A DNA stretch of 64,000 nucleotides from Enterobacter ludwigii (GTDB lineage: Bacteria > Pseudomonadota > Gammaproteobacteria > Enterobacterales > Enterobacteriaceae), in assembly GCF_001750725.1 (NCBI RefSeq), contig NZ_CP017279.1, positions 2,232,001 through 2,296,000 of the forward strand. Reading direction: 5' to 3'. A model generated the notes under the pieces. That model saw only the letters and a list, made by a program, of their open reading frames with translations, had not been told where the DNA came from and searched no databases. The position numbers and the translations under genes are program-made. Below are positions 35,235-44,579 of the stretch, piece by piece. Each line of letters opens with the position of its first letter. Position 1 is the stretch's first letter.

Positions 35235-35264
35235 AAAAAGCCTGCTTTTATAGCAGGCTTTTTG
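35235..35264 (+). terminator. Terminator of tRNA-Asn copy 4
   Basis: AAAAAGCCTGCT-TTTAT-AGCAGGCTTTTT; the same hairpin as behind the other copies. The next gene starts about 20 bp later, so read-through may contribute to its expression. Confidence 0.85.
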
Positions 35265-35282
35265 CTTTGCTGGTGAGGGAAA

Positions 35283-35615
35283 ATGAACGCTCTGTTTGTC
35301 TACGGCACGCTACGCCCGGGTCACGCGAATGCACATATTCTTGAAAACATCGGTGGCGAATGGCAGGCCGGTTTTGTCACCGGGACGTTTTACGAACGTG
35401 GCTGGGGCGCGGCGGCAGATTTTCCGGGGATAGTGCTGCACCCGGACGGCCCACGCGTGGAGGGCTTTCTGTTTATTTCTGATAGCCTGAGTGCACACTG
35501 GCCAATGCTGGACGAATTTGAAGACGGCTACGATCGGGTTGAGGTCAATGTGACCACGCCGGATGGAAAACAGATCAACGCCTGGATTTATCAGCTACAG
35601 CCGCGTACTGCGTAA
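35283..35615 (+). CDS. Gamma-glutamylcyclotransferase-family protein
   Basis: The 110-residue protein has the gamma-GCT/AIG2-like fold: the N-terminal substrate loop VYGTLRPG (residues 5-12), GFVTGTFYERGW, and the catalytic acidic residue in MLDEFEDGYDRVEV (a Glu in this stretch is the usual general acid/base). Members include YtfP; this one is not the E. coli YtfP itself. It sits right behind tRNA-Asn copy 4 with its own GAGG-like site. It converges with yeeX and shares a two-way terminator with it. The substrate is not known. Confidence 0.82.
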   Translation: MNALFVYGTLRPGHANAHILENIGGEWQAGFVTGTFYERGWGAAADFPGIVLHPDGPRVEGFLFISDSLSAHWPMLDEFEDGYDRVEVNVTTPDGKQINAWIYQLQPRTA

Positions 35616-35616
35616 T

Positions 35617-35650
35617 AAAAAAGGCTCTCTGTCACCAGAGAGCCTTTTTT
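35617..35650. terminator. Bidirectional terminator between the cyclotransferase gene and yeeX
   Basis: GGCTCTCTG (35623-35631) pairs with CAGAGAGCC (35636-35644). A-run on the left and T-run on the right make it usable in both directions. Confidence 0.88.
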
Positions 35651-35664
35651 GTATTCAACGGCGA

Positions 35665-36000
35665 TTACTCGCTTTTGGCTTCACCGTTTTTGATTTCGCC
35701 CATTACTTTCAGTTTCTTGGAGATATCACGGCGTTCTTTAGACAGCTCAGCGTTTTTGATGATGTAGTCATCAACGCGGTCTTCGTAGTCGCTCTTCATG
35801 CTGGCGATGATGCCCTGAATAGCCTCAACGCTCATGCCTGGCTTGATGTAGTCGCTCAGGTTATCGAGCAGCAGGACACGTTTCTGGTTGTCACGGATCT
35901 TCTTCTCAACGTCCTGGATTTCACGCTGCAGTTTGTTTTTGCGGCGGAACAGGCGGACGAATTCCAGAACATCCTGGAACGAAGGCTTGGTAGTTTCCAT
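35665..36000 (-). CDS. yeeX: UPF0265 protein YeeX
   Basis: The 111-residue protein is almost entirely charged helix ([31 protein letters not shown]...[15 protein letters not shown]), a predicted coiled coil, and matches the conserved enteric YeeX family in length and sequence. The function is not established. It lies between the cyclotransferase gene (convergent) and yeeA (same direction, 168 bp apart). The first residues [15 protein letters not shown] fix the start. Confidence 0.93.
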   Translation of the reverse strand: METTKPSFQDVLEFVRLFRRKNKLQREIQDVEKKIRDNQKRVLLLDNLSDYIKPGMSVEAIQGIIASMKSDYEDRVDDYIIKNAELSKERRDISKKLKVMGEIKNGEAKSE

Positions 36001-36168
36001 TTTTACACCCCTGATAATGTGAGATTCGGATTCGTTAAAGCAACCGTTGTAACAATAACCTTACTGACAGCGGCTGCGAATGACAATGAGTATATCGTTT
36101 AAAGCTATCATAACCCCAATTGATGCTGAATCGAAGCAGCAGGCGTCACATATGGAGATAGCTGCTCT

Positions 36169-37227
36169 TTATTTGCGCAGCGCCCGGCAAATGAGATGCG
36201 ACAGTAGCTCCAGCTGCCGCGCCAGCTCCATGCTCAGCCAGACATAACCATGAATAGGCGTTTCCGCGACGTTATCGCTCTGACGCTCATTCATTAACTG
36301 CTTCAGCTCCGCAACGATCTCATTCAGACGTTCACTGTTCGCCAGGATGGGCTGCGGGTTACCTTCATAAAGCGCGTGGGCGATGGTGAGCAGCGTTTGC
36401 TGCGTCATCTGCTGCGTCTCTTTTAAGGTATGGGCGTTGAGCATTAAAAGGTGGCTGGGACGAGAAGCCCAGTGCGCGTTGATTTGCAGCTCAAGCATGC
36501 ATACCAGATTGCGGCTAACCGTCTGAATGGCTTCAAAAATGGATTTCTGGATATGGGTTTCTTTGCTGGCCGGAGTAATCAGCCCGCGCATCCTGACCAC
36601 ATCGTTGAGGATCGTTTGCAGGTGTTTTTCCAGCCGGGGGCGCTCAACCAGGTTAGGGGAAAATCCGGCCTGATAGACGCGGTTGAACGCGGTGACATAG
36701 TTAGCCATCTGAATACGCCAGTGCAGAAAAGCACGCTGTGGCCAGATGCCGGTAAAAAGCATAGCCAGCAATGAGCCGAGGATCACGTCCCCGCTTCGCC
36801 ACAGGGCGGTCGTCATATCCCCTGCCGGGGCACCGACCACCACCGACAGCGTGATACCAATCAGCAGCGCCTGATAGGGCCTTTTGCCTAATGCCAGCCA
36901 ACCGCAAAGGAACATCGCGGCACCGCACCAGACCAACATAACCGGAAACGAGATAAGCTCAAGCTTCAGCGCGATAAGCCCCAGGGCAGAGCCTAAAACG
37001 GTACCGCCAATGCGCTCGAAGGCGCGTGGAACAACGTTCCCCCAGAACGAAATAGGCCCCATCACGACCACCAGCGTGATAAGCGGCCATGTTCCCTCAG
37101 GAACATCCAGCAAACGAACCAGCACAAACGTCAACACAAAGGCCAGCGCGATACGGCACCCATGTACCACGCGGTAGTGTTTGTACAGACGAATTTCAAA
37201 AGGGGTTAATGATTTGTCGGGACGCAC
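36169..37227 (-). CDS. yeeA: FUSC-family inner-membrane protein YeeA
   Basis: The 352-residue protein has about six hydrophobic segments in the first 160 residues and a soluble helical part after that, the FUSC layout shared with aromatic-acid exporters such as AaeB. Recognisable stretches are MGPISFWGNVVPRAFERIGGT, GWLALGKRPYQALLIG and WRSGDVILGSLLAMLFTGIWPQRAF. Start choice: a GTG at 37225-37227 has GGAG seven bases upstream and gives the same length as E. coli YeeA. The longer frame to 37251 would begin with TTG and lacks a ribosome site. The transported substrate is unknown. Confidence 0.92.
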   Translation of the reverse strand: MRPDKSLTPFEIRLYKHYRVVHGCRIALAFVLTFVLVRLLDVPEGTWPLITLVVVMGPISFWGNVVPRAFERIGGTVLGSALGLIALKLELISFPVMLVWCGAAMFLCGWLALGKRPYQALLIGITLSVVVGAPAGDMTTALWRSGDVILGSLLAMLFTGIWPQRAFLHWRIQMANYVTAFNRVYQAGFSPNLVERPRLEKHLQTILNDVVRMRGLITPASKETHIQKSIFEAIQTVSRNLVCMLELQINAHWASRPSHLLMLNAHTLKETQQMTQQTLLTIAHALYEGNPQPILANSERLNEIVAELKQLMNERQSDNVAETPIHGYVWLSMELARQLELLSHLICRALRK

Positions 37228-37319
37228 ACCCGCTCTCCAGCTACACGGCAAATCACAATTGTACTGTGTTTTCAGCCGGGCGGATCACACCCAGCTGAAA
37301 AACCCTGTAATAACCAGGC

Positions 37320-37793
37320 TTAACCGGCTTTGTGCTCTACACCAATATACATTTCGATGTCCCAGTAACCGTCCGCGTTACCATCATTAAGGTAGCGCTC
37401 GAAGCAGGGTTTAGGGGCCATCTGGTAGCTGTTATCCTGCAAGAGGGAATTAAAGAACTGGTTCCATGGGGTCGCGAAGTCATGGTTTTCAACGCGCGCC
37501 GTCGCCACCGCATACTCTCCAGCGGCGATTTCCGTCATCATGACGCCTTCGCTGTTTTCAGGAATGACAAAATCGTCCGGGACCGTTACGGCCGTGTCAC
37601 AGCGCAATTTTTCTGCCGGGACCTCGTCCGGATTATCGTAGTAAACCGCAACCCACTCCAGCGGCTGAATGTGAAGTCCATCCACCCACATGACTAACTG
37701 TTCGAAGCCCTGTTTAACCGTTTTGTCCCACGGCCCGACCAGATGAAAGCCGGCGATTTTACGTTTCTGTTGCTGCTTGATGCTGTAGTCCAT
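37320..37793 (-). CDS. sbmC: DNA gyrase inhibitor SbmC (GyrI)
   Basis: SbmC/GyrI binds GyrA and protects cells from gyrase poisons such as microcin B17. The 157-residue product has the GyrI-like effector fold: [40 protein letters not shown] and [13 protein letters not shown], colinear with E. coli. Start: the ATG at 37791-37793 has GGAGG just upstream. The frame continues 11 codons further to 37826, but that would run through the LexA box. A LexA site directly upstream indicates SOS control. Confidence 0.95.
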   Translation of the reverse strand: MDYSIKQQQKRKIAGFHLVGPWDKTVKQGFEQLVMWVDGLHIQPLEWVAVYYDNPDEVPAEKLRCDTAVTVPDDFVIPENSEGVMMTEIAAGEYAVATARVENHDFATPWNQFFNSLLQDNSYQMAPKPCFERYLNDGNADGYWDIEMYIGVEHKAG

Positions 37794-37808
37794 GCTGCCT
37801 CCTTTTAT

Positions 37809-37828
37809 TACTGTATATTTATACACTA
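37809..37828 (-). promoter_or_regulatory. LexA (SOS) box of sbmC
   Basis: TACTGTATATTTATACACTA matches the LexA consensus TACTGTATATATATACAGTA at 18 of 20 positions. The right half has CAC instead of CAG. It lies 16 bp before the sbmC start, covering the likely promoter. Confidence 0.87.
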
Positions 37829-37924
37829 TAAAGCAGGTTTTAACTGTTCAGCAAACGAGGAGTGTTTATTATGTGAGCAGACTCGCAACCGCGCCAGTCT
37901 GCTCATGTGCTTTAACGCAGGCCG

Positions 37925-39091
37925 TTACAGCGTGTGATGCAGATAATCGCTCAGACGGGAGAAGAGGCCGCCTTTATTCACCGCTTCGAGCGTCACCAGA
38001 GGCCAGTGCGCCACGACTTTGTCACGGTCGTAAAGCTGGATCTCCCCTACCCGCTGATGAGCCGCAATCGGCGCTTCCAGCTCTTTTTTATCCAGCACGT
38101 ACTTGGCTTTGATGTTAGGAACTTCTGTTTTAGGCAAGGCCAGCCAGAAATCCTGGTCGGTGCCCAGTTCCACCTGCTCTTTATCGCCGTACCAGATACG
38201 CTCTGTTCCCACTTTTTTGCCGTTATGCAGGATCTGCACCGTATCAAAGTTCTGCTGCCCCCAGTGCAGCAGCTTCCGGGCCTGTTCCTCACGCCCTTTC
38301 GGGCTGTCAGCGCCCATCACCACAGCGATTAAACGACGCTGACCGTCAACCGCTGACGCAATCAGGTTAAAGCCCGCTCCCGACGTGTGCCCTGTTTTCA
38401 GGCCATCAACGTTCATGGTTTTATCCCACAGCAGGCCGTTACGGTTTTGCTGGGTGATCCCGTTCCAGGTAAGGCTCTTTTCGCTGTACATGTGGTAGAA
38501 CTCTGGCTCGCCGTGAATGATAGCCCGGGAGAGCACGGCCAGGTCATAGGCAGAGCTGTGTTGGCCCGGCGCGTCCAGACCGTGGACGGTTTCAAAGTGG
38601 GTATCGCGCAGGTTCAGCTTTTGTACATAGTCGTTCATCATCTTCACAAACTGCGGCTGACCACCCGCTACGTGATCCGCCAGCGCCACGCAGGCGTCGT
38701 TACCGGAATCCACAATCAGACCACGGCTCAGGTCGCGCACCGAGACGCGATCGCCCTCTTTCAGGAACATCAGCGACGATCCTTCAAACACCGGGTTTCC
38801 TTTTGCCCACGCGTCGCGGCCAACGGTAACGATGTCATCCGGGGTAATGCGGTGGCTGTCGATGGCCCGATCGACAACGTAGCCCGTCATCAGCTTGGTC
38901 AGGCTCGCCGGATTACGTTGTTGATGTTCGTTGCCCGCCGTTAAGATCTGACCAGTCGTGTAATCCATTAGCACCCAGGAGCCCGCCTGAATGGCCGGAG
39001 GCTGCGGCGAAAAATCCAGCGGATCGGCCGCGAAGGCAGAAGAGACACTCGAAGCGAGTAAAGAAACAGCAATAAACAGACGGCGTTTCAA
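37925..39091 (-). CDS. dacD: D-alanyl-D-alanine carboxypeptidase DacD (PBP6b)
   Basis: DacD removes the terminal D-Ala from peptidoglycan pentapeptides. The 388-residue protein has a signal peptide (1-21, ending SSAFA) and the three penicillin-binding motifs: S63-L-T-K66, S129-G-N and K232-T-G. A C-terminal beta-domain and a terminal amphipathic helix (GLFSRLSDYLHHTL) follow; the helix anchors the protein to the inner membrane. All are intact. It diverges from sbcB over about 200 bp, as in E. coli. Confidence 0.96.
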   Translation of the reverse strand: MKRRLFIAVSLLASSVSSAFAADPLDFSPQPPAIQAGSWVLMDYTTGQILTAGNEHQQRNPASLTKLMTGYVVDRAIDSHRITPDDIVTVGRDAWAKGNPVFEGSSLMFLKEGDRVSVRDLSRGLIVDSGNDACVALADHVAGGQPQFVKMMNDYVQKLNLRDTHFETVHGLDAPGQHSSAYDLAVLSRAIIHGEPEFYHMYSEKSLTWNGITQQNRNGLLWDKTMNVDGLKTGHTSGAGFNLIASAVDGQRRLIAVVMGADSPKGREEQARKLLHWGQQNFDTVQILHNGKKVGTERIWYGDKEQVELGTDQDFWLALPKTEVPNIKAKYVLDKKELEAPIAAHQRVGEIQLYDRDKVVAHWPLVTLEAVNKGGLFSRLSDYLHHTL

Positions 39092-39301
39092 CGGTATATC
39101 CTCAGGTCATTAAAAATCGATGACCTTTTTACGGGAGTTCTGTTGTCGTTACCTGGCTTAATTGCAAAAAAATGTGACAGAAAGCAGATTTTACGCTGAA
39201 GCGGCCTCGCAAATTTGCACGGTGATGGCGCTTTTTATTCGGACTGACCTTCACGATCGTTTACCATAGAGACGTCATTTTTTAACAGGATGGTATTACT
39301 G

Positions 39302-40726
39302 GTGTCTGATTCAGCCGCGCGCCCTACATTTTTGTTCCACGACTACGAAACCTTTGGCACCCACCCGGCGCTGGATAGACCGGCACAGTTTGCGGCCATC
39401 CGTACCGACGATGAATTCAACATCATTGGCGAGCCTGAGGTCTTTTACTGTAAGCCGGCCGATGACTACCTGCCCCAGCCCAGCGCGGTAATGGTCACCG
39501 GGATCACCCCACAGGAAGCCCGGGACAAAGGCGTGAACGAGGCCGCATTCGCCCGGCGCATTCACGACCTCTTCACCGTCCCGAATACCTGCGTGGTCGG
39601 TTACAACAACATCCGTTTCGATGACGAAGTGACGCGCAATATCTTCTACCGCAACTTCTACGATCCTTATGCCTGGAGCTGGCAGAACCGCAACTCGCGC
39701 TGGGATTTGCTCGACATTATGCGTGCCTGCTATGCACTGCGCCCGGAAGGCATCAACTGGCCTGAGAATGATGAAGGGCTGCCGAGCTTCAGACTGGAAC
39801 ACCTGACGCGCGCGAACGGTATTGAGCACAGTAATGCCCACGATGCGATGGCCGATGTCTACGCCACCATTGCTATGGCAAAGCTGGTGAAAACTGCTCA
39901 GCCACGGCTGTTTGACTATCTGCTGAGCCACCGCAGCAAGCAGAAACTCACCACGCTGATTGATGTGCCGCAGATGAAACCGCTGGTACATATCTCCGGT
40001 ATGTTTGGCGCCTGGCGCGGCAACACCAGTTGGGTCGCTCCGCTGGCCTGGCATCCGGATAACCGTAATGCCGTGATTATGGTGGATTTAGCCGGTGATA
40101 TTACACCGCTGCTCGATCTCGACAGCGATACGCTGCGCGAACGGCTCTATACCCCAAAAGATGAACTCGGCGATCTGCCCGCGGTGCCGGTCAAACTGGT
40201 CCATATCAATAAATGTCCGGTCCTGGCCCAGGCCAATACTCTGCGCGCGGAGGATGCCGACAGGCTGGGGATTAACCGTCAGCGTTGCCTGGATAACCTC
40301 AAGGTGCTGCGTGAAAACCCGCAGGTACGTGAGAAAGCGGTGGCGATCTTTGCCGAAGCCGAACCCTTTGTTCCGTCAGACAACGTCGATGCACAATTGT
40401 ACAACGGCTTTTTCAGCGACGCAGACCGTGCGGCAATGAATATTGTTCTGCAAACCGAACCGCGTAACTTACCCGCGCTGGATATTACCTTCGCGGACGC
40501 ACGTATCGAAAAACTGATGTTTAATTACCGCGCGCGCAATTATCCGGGCACGCTGGATGAAACAGAACAGGCGCGCTGGCTTCAGCATCGTCGTCATGTG
40601 TTTACACCGGAGTTTCTGCAGAGCTACGCGCAGGAGCTGGAGATGCTGTATAGCCAGTATGAAGGAAATGCTGAAAAGCAGGCGCTGTTAAAAGCGCTGT
40701 ATCAGTATGCGCAGGAAATCGTCTGA
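39302..40726 (+). CDS. sbcB: Exodeoxyribonuclease I SbcB
   Basis: SbcB (ExoI) degrades single-stranded DNA 3' to 5' and acts in recombination and mismatch repair. The 474-residue protein has the DEDD exonuclease motifs (FHDYETFGTHP at the start; GYNNIRFDDEVTRNIFYRNF; EHSNAHDAMADVYAT) and the SH3-like and helical C-terminal domains. Start: the GTG at 39302 lies 11 bases after AGGA and gives nearly the E. coli length. The ATG at 39290 overlaps that AGGA and is less likely. The protein is colinear with E. coli to the C-terminal YQYAQEIV. Confidence 0.94.
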   Translation: MSDSAARPTFLFHDYETFGTHPALDRPAQFAAIRTDDEFNIIGEPEVFYCKPADDYLPQPSAVMVTGITPQEARDKGVNEAAFARRIHDLFTVPNTCVVGYNNIRFDDEVTRNIFYRNFYDPYAWSWQNRNSRWDLLDIMRACYALRPEGINWPENDEGLPSFRLEHLTRANGIEHSNAHDAMADVYATIAMAKLVKTAQPRLFDYLLSHRSKQKLTTLIDVPQMKPLVHISGMFGAWRGNTSWVAPLAWHPDNRNAVIMVDLAGDITPLLDLDSDTLRERLYTPKDELGDLPAVPVKLVHINKCPVLAQANTLRAEDADRLGINRQRCLDNLKVLRENPQVREKAVAIFAEAEPFVPSDNVDAQLYNGFFSDADRAAMNIVLQTEPRNLPALDITFADARIEKLMFNYRARNYPGTLDETEQARWLQHRRHVFTPEFLQSYAQELEMLYSQYEGNAEKQALLKALYQYAQEIV

Positions 40727-40738
40727 CAGATTTTGGGC

Positions 40739-40777
40739 GAAAAAAAACCGGAGGCGATGGTCTCCGGTTTTTTTTAC
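40739..40777. terminator. Bidirectional terminator between sbcB and plaP
   Basis: AACCGGAG...CTCCGGTT with seven or more A on the left and eight T on the right. It serves both converging genes. Confidence 0.9.
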
Positions 40778-40784
40778 TTAGCTC

Positions 40785-42143
40785 TTACGCAACGTCTTCG
40801 TACTGAGGAACCGGGTTACGGAAGCTCTTCGTGACGCACGCCAGGTAAACCAGGCCGATACCCGCCCAAATCAGGCCAAGCACCATGGAGCTCTCTTCCA
40901 GGTTAACCCACAGCGCACCCACGGTCAGCGCACCACACATCGGCAGGAACAGATACTGGAAGTGGTCTTTCAGCGTTTTATTACGCTTTTCACGGATCCA
41001 GAACTGAGAAATAACCGACAGGTTAACAAAGGTGAACGCCACCAGCGCACCGAAGTTAATCAGCGCAGTTGCCATCACCAGGTCAAAGTTAATCGCCAGC
41101 AGAGCAATAGCGCCGACCAGGATGATGTTCATCGCCGGCGTACGCCAGGTTGGGTGAACGTAGCCGAAGAAGCTTTTCGGGAATACGCCGTCACGACCCA
41201 TTACGTACATCAGACGTGCAACGCCTGCGTGCGCGGCCATGCCGGATGCCAGTACCGTGATGGTGGAGAAGATCAACGCGCCAACCTGGAACGCTTTACC
41301 CGCCACGTAGAGCATAATTTCTGGCTGAGAGGCATCCGGATCCTTAAAGCGAGAGATATCCGGGAAGTACAGCTGCAGGAAGTAGGTCGCAAAGATAAAG
41401 ATCAGACCACCAATCAGCGCCGTCAGGAAGATAGCACGCGGGATAACACGCTCTGCGTCCTTGGTCTCTTCAGACAGGTTGCTGATACCGTCAAAACCGG
41501 TAAAGGAGAAGCACAGAATGGTTGCGCCGGTAATCATCGGGATCACATGCGCATCACCAGACCAGAACGGCTTGCTGCTCGCCAGGGTACCTGCGCCTTC
41601 ACCGTGGAAGACACCAAAGATAACCATGCCCAGAATCACGGCAATCAGGATGACCTGAAGCACAACAATAACGGAGTTAAAGTTCGCAACGGACTTGATG
41701 CTGCGCAGGTTGAACGCCGTCATAAAGGCCACCAGCGCCACGACGAACATCCACGAAGGGATCGACGGCACAAGTGCTTCAAAATAAATTTTAGCCAGCA
41801 GAATGTTGATCATCGGCGCGAACAGATAGTCGAGCAGCGAAGACCAGCCCACCATAAAGCCAACGGTCGGGCTGATGGATTTCTGGGCGTAGGTGTAGGC
41901 GGAACCGGCAGACGGATAGCGACGGACCAGTTTACCGTAGCTCAGCGCGGTAAAGAGGATCGCAATCAGCGCGAAGGCGTAAGCCGTCGGCACATGACCG
42001 TCTGTGAGGCCTGATACGATACCGAATGTATCGAACAGCGTCATTGGCTGCATATAGGCAAGGCCCATCATAACAACCGGAACTAACGTAAGGGTTTTAC
42101 GTAATTCCACGCGAGAGGTGTTTGGAGTTGCGTTATGCGACAT
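40785..42143 (-). CDS. plaP: Putrescine importer PlaP
   Basis: PlaP (YeeF) is a proton-driven putrescine importer of the APC family; in E. coli it is linked to putrescine-triggered surface motility. The 452-residue length and the sequence are nearly identical to E. coli: [20 protein letters not shown], the [16 protein letters not shown] loop, [28 protein letters not shown] and the C-terminus [10 protein letters not shown]. Twelve hydrophobic segments are present. It is single on its transcript; yeeD/yeeE, which precede it in E. coli K-12, are absent. The 270 bp upstream hold its promoter region. Confidence 0.97.
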   Translation of the reverse strand: MSHNATPNTSRVELRKTLTLVPVVMMGLAYMQPMTLFDTFGIVSGLTDGHVPTAYAFALIAILFTALSYGKLVRRYPSAGSAYTYAQKSISPTVGFMVGWSSLLDYLFAPMINILLAKIYFEALVPSIPSWMFVVALVAFMTAFNLRSIKSVANFNSVIVVLQVILIAVILGMVIFGVFHGEGAGTLASSKPFWSGDAHVIPMITGATILCFSFTGFDGISNLSEETKDAERVIPRAIFLTALIGGLIFIFATYFLQLYFPDISRFKDPDASQPEIMLYVAGKAFQVGALIFSTITVLASGMAAHAGVARLMYVMGRDGVFPKSFFGYVHPTWRTPAMNIILVGAIALLAINFDLVMATALINFGALVAFTFVNLSVISQFWIREKRNKTLKDHFQYLFLPMCGALTVGALWVNLEESSMVLGLIWAGIGLVYLACVTKSFRNPVPQYEDVA

Positions 42144-42413
42144 AGTTATTCTCCTTTACGGTGATAACCGCCACGTAAGCGAAAAATTGCCCCATTTCTG
42201 TATTCCTCAGCGACAACAACTGTCGGATTTTAGTAAATATCTATCCGGTACGAAGCCCGGCCTCTTGGTTTTTAGTTTCGTTTCATACGTGCAAAAAAAA
42301 ATAACCGACGCCTTTTATATCGTCGATTATTCATTTGGTTGCAGCGGCGCATTTTGCCTCACATCGGATACAAAAGGCAATACTTTGCAACGCCCGGGGC
42401 GATTTTCTTTTTT

Positions 42414-43343
42414 CTAACTGGCTGATTTCTCGACGCTGCTTTGCGAGTAAACGGCAGCAATAGCACTATTTGCTAAAATTTCGTCCCGCCACCAGGCGCT
42501 TGCCAGCCCCGCAGTTTGTTCATTCCAGCCGACCCACACCGATTCATTGCTGCTTTGTGCAAGCACCTGTTTTTCAACAAGCGCACCGCTGTCTAAAAAC
42601 CGCTGCGCCAGATAGCGGGGTAAATAGCCGCACCCCAGGCCACTGATTTGCAGCTCTAGCTTGGTTTTATAGTCGAACACCGTGATCGCCTCCTGCTCAT
42701 CAAGCAACTGCGTGGAGGCCGCACAGTCGGGACGCGAGCTGTCACCGACCACAATGGCGCGGTAGCCTTTAATCGTGCGCCGGTTAAGGGGTTCCGGCTC
42801 CTGCGCGAGCGGATGGTGTGGCGCGACGGCGAAAACCTGCTCCAGCACACCCAGCCGGGCGAAACCGAAATCGCTTAACTGGGGCGGTTCATGCAGCGCA
42901 CCGACAAAAATATCTGCCCTGCCCTGAGTTAAGGCATCCCATGAATCGCCCAGCACGCCATTAATGAAGATTAACCGGGTTACGCTGTGGTGCTGATAGA
43001 ACGCCTCAATCAGCGGCGTCAGAAGAGAAAACGGAAAAGTATCATCAACGCCGATGACCAGTTCGTTCTCCCATCCCTGGTGCAGTTTGACGGCCTGTTT
43101 TTCCAGTTCGCGAACGGTATGCAGGACGTCGCGCCCCTTCTCCAGCAGCATCTGCCCGGTACGGGTAAAACGGGCGCGGTGACCAGAGCGATCGAGGATC
43201 TGGATATTAAGATCGCTTTCCAGTTTATGAACGGTATAGCTCAGCGCCGACGGGGTTTTGAAGAGCTTTGCCGAAGCAGCGGCAAAGCTCCCCTCTTTTT
43301 CCAGTGCATCCAGAATAATAAGAACATCCAGCAGCGGTTTCAT
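42414..43343 (-). CDS. yeeY: LysR-family regulator YeeY
   Basis: The 309-residue protein has the LysR N-terminal helix-turn-helix (EKEGSFAAASAKLFKTPSALSYTVHKLESDL). The effector domain contains ELVIGVDDTFPFSLLTPLIEAFY and LQISGLGCGYLPRYLA. Position between plaP and yeeZ and overall sequence match E. coli YeeY. The target genes are not established; neighbouring plaP is a candidate by position only. It starts about 40 bp downstream of the yeeZ stop in the same direction and may be co-transcribed with it. Confidence 0.93.
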   Translation of the reverse strand: MKPLLDVLIILDALEKEGSFAAASAKLFKTPSALSYTVHKLESDLNIQILDRSGHRARFTRTGQMLLEKGRDVLHTVRELEKQAVKLHQGWENELVIGVDDTFPFSLLTPLIEAFYQHHSVTRLIFINGVLGDSWDALTQGRADIFVGALHEPPQLSDFGFARLGVLEQVFAVAPHHPLAQEPEPLNRRTIKGYRAIVVGDSSRPDCAASTQLLDEQEAITVFDYKTKLELQISGLGCGYLPRYLAQRFLDSGALVEKQVLAQSSNESVWVGWNEQTAGLASAWWRDEILANSAIAAVYSQSSVEKSAS

Positions 43344-43384
43344 GTTCGCCCCCTTCCGGTGTGCGATCGTTTCCGCTGAGAAAC

Positions 43385-44209
43385 TTATTCCATCGGCATC
43401 ACCAGCGGATCGGGATATTGATACTCAAACCCCAGCTCATGACAAATGCGATTGCCATCAACAATTTTGCCTTTACTTTCGTCCTTTGCTTCACCAAAAA
43501 CAGGCGGAACCAGACCCAGCTGGCGTGCCATCAGCGGGTAAAACGTGCTACGCGCTGGATGAGAAGGCGCACATATATTATAGATGTGCCCACCTTTTGG
43601 AGCCTGTAAGAGTAGTTCTATTGCGGCAATTACGTCATCAAGATGCACAAGATTGACGCCATGTTGTCCGTCTGGCGCGGATTTTCCCGCGAAGAAGCGC
43701 CCTGGATGTCGCCCGGGGCCAACAAGACCTGCCAGCCGTACGATATCGACCTGGGTGCCGGGAAGATGATGCAGCCAGTCTTCCAGCTCTTTCAGCACTT
43801 TACCGCTCGCGGTAACGGGATGACGCTCAGAGGTCTCTTTCACCACGCCGTCAACATCGCCGTAGACCGAGGTTGAGCTGGTAAAAATAATGCGTGGGAC
43901 GTGATGCGCCAGCGCGCTGTCGACAATCTCCTGCATCGCCTGCAGATAAAATGATTCGCCCGGGCCACTGCGCCGTGCCGGTAACGTAATCACCAGCGCA
44001 TCAACGTTCATCAGCGTATCCAGATCGTCAGCATCACACACCAGTTCAGGTTCCAGACGCAGCTCGACGCCGTCAATACCGCACATGCGCGCCGCTTCTA
44101 CCCCATCCGCCGTGGTTTTGCTTCCGGTCACCTGCCAGCCTTTTGCGGCCAATGACATCGCCAGCGGCATTCCCAGCCAACCTAAACCGACAATCGCGAC
44201 CTTTTTCAT
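43385..44209 (-). CDS. yeeZ: NAD(P)-binding epimerase-like protein YeeZ
   Basis: The 274-residue protein has an extended SDR-type Rossmann fold with GLGWLGMPLAMSLAAKGWQVTGSKTT at the N-terminus, FTSSTSVYGDVDGVVKE, and a LVGPGRHPGRFFAG stretch. Length equals that of E. coli YeeZ. The classical YxxxK pair is not in its usual place, so catalytic activity is uncertain, as for the family. It diverges from the his operon across its leader region, as in E. coli. Confidence 0.92.
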   Translation of the reverse strand: MKKVAIVGLGWLGMPLAMSLAAKGWQVTGSKTTADGVEAARMCGIDGVELRLEPELVCDADDLDTLMNVDALVITLPARRSGPGESFYLQAMQEIVDSALAHHVPRIIFTSSTSVYGDVDGVVKETSERHPVTASGKVLKELEDWLHHLPGTQVDIVRLAGLVGPGRHPGRFFAGKSAPDGQHGVNLVHLDDVIAAIELLLQAPKGGHIYNICAPSHPARSTFYPLMARQLGLVPPVFGEAKDESKGKIVDGNRICHELGFEYQYPDPLVMPME

Positions 44210-44315
44210 GCGAATTCTCCTGACTTTTACTCGTCTTTCTTAAGGCTACGCCAGCCCGACAGAACACACAATTCATAGCGTCAATATGAAATGAATTAAT
44301 GATCAAAAAAAGCCC

Positions 44316-44345
44316 TTGCAATCAGTCATACAACTGGTTTAGGTT
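44316..44345 (+). promoter_or_regulatory. Probable his operon promoter
   Basis: TTGCAA (44316-44321), 18 bp, TAGGTT (44340-44345), about 40 bp before the hisL start. Position fits the known enteric his promoter; the elements are imperfect. Confidence 0.6.
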
Positions 44346-44383
44346 AAAAGACATCAAATGAATAAGCATTCATCGAGAATTTT

Positions 44384-44434
44384 ATGACACGCGTTCAATT
44401 TAAACACCACCATCATCACCATCATCCTGACTAG
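44384..44434 (+). CDS. hisL: his operon leader peptide HisL
   Basis: The 16-codon leader reads MTRVQFK, seven consecutive His codons, then PD. Ribosome stalling at the His codons when charged tRNA-His is short lets the antiterminator form and the operon be transcribed. As I recall it, the peptide is the same as in E. coli and Salmonella. The attenuator hairpin lies about 60 bp downstream. Too short for usual ORF calling. Confidence 0.96.
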   Translation: MTRVQFKHHHHHHHPD

Positions 44435-44494
44435 TCTTTCAGGCGATGTGTGCTGGAAGACGTTTGGATCTTCCAGTGGTGCATGAACGCATGA

Positions 44495-44535
44495 AAAAGC
44501 CCCCGGAAGATCTTCTTCCGGGGGCTTTTTTTTTG
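44495..44535 (+). terminator. his operon attenuator
   Basis: AGCCCCCGGAAGA pairs with TCTTCCGGGGGCT across a short loop, followed by nine T. It is the terminator form of the his attenuator, with alternative pairing regions between hisL and this hairpin (44435-44495). Confidence 0.93.
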
Positions 44536-44579
44536 GACCAAATTCAGACAGGTTAAAACAGGTTAACGAGGAAAACAGA

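Noticed and set aside
37228..37251. Longer start for yeeA
   Set aside because: It would begin with TTG without a ribosome site, while GTG at 37225-37227 has GGAG and gives the family length.
39311..40054. A 247-codon open frame antisense to sbcB, and a similar long frame antisense to plaP (40962-42014)
   Set aside because: Both are shadows of well-conserved genes with no ribosome site and no recognisable protein features.
44384..44535. his leader as a novel regulatory element
   Set aside because: The seven-His leader and attenuator are the well-known enteric his attenuation system.
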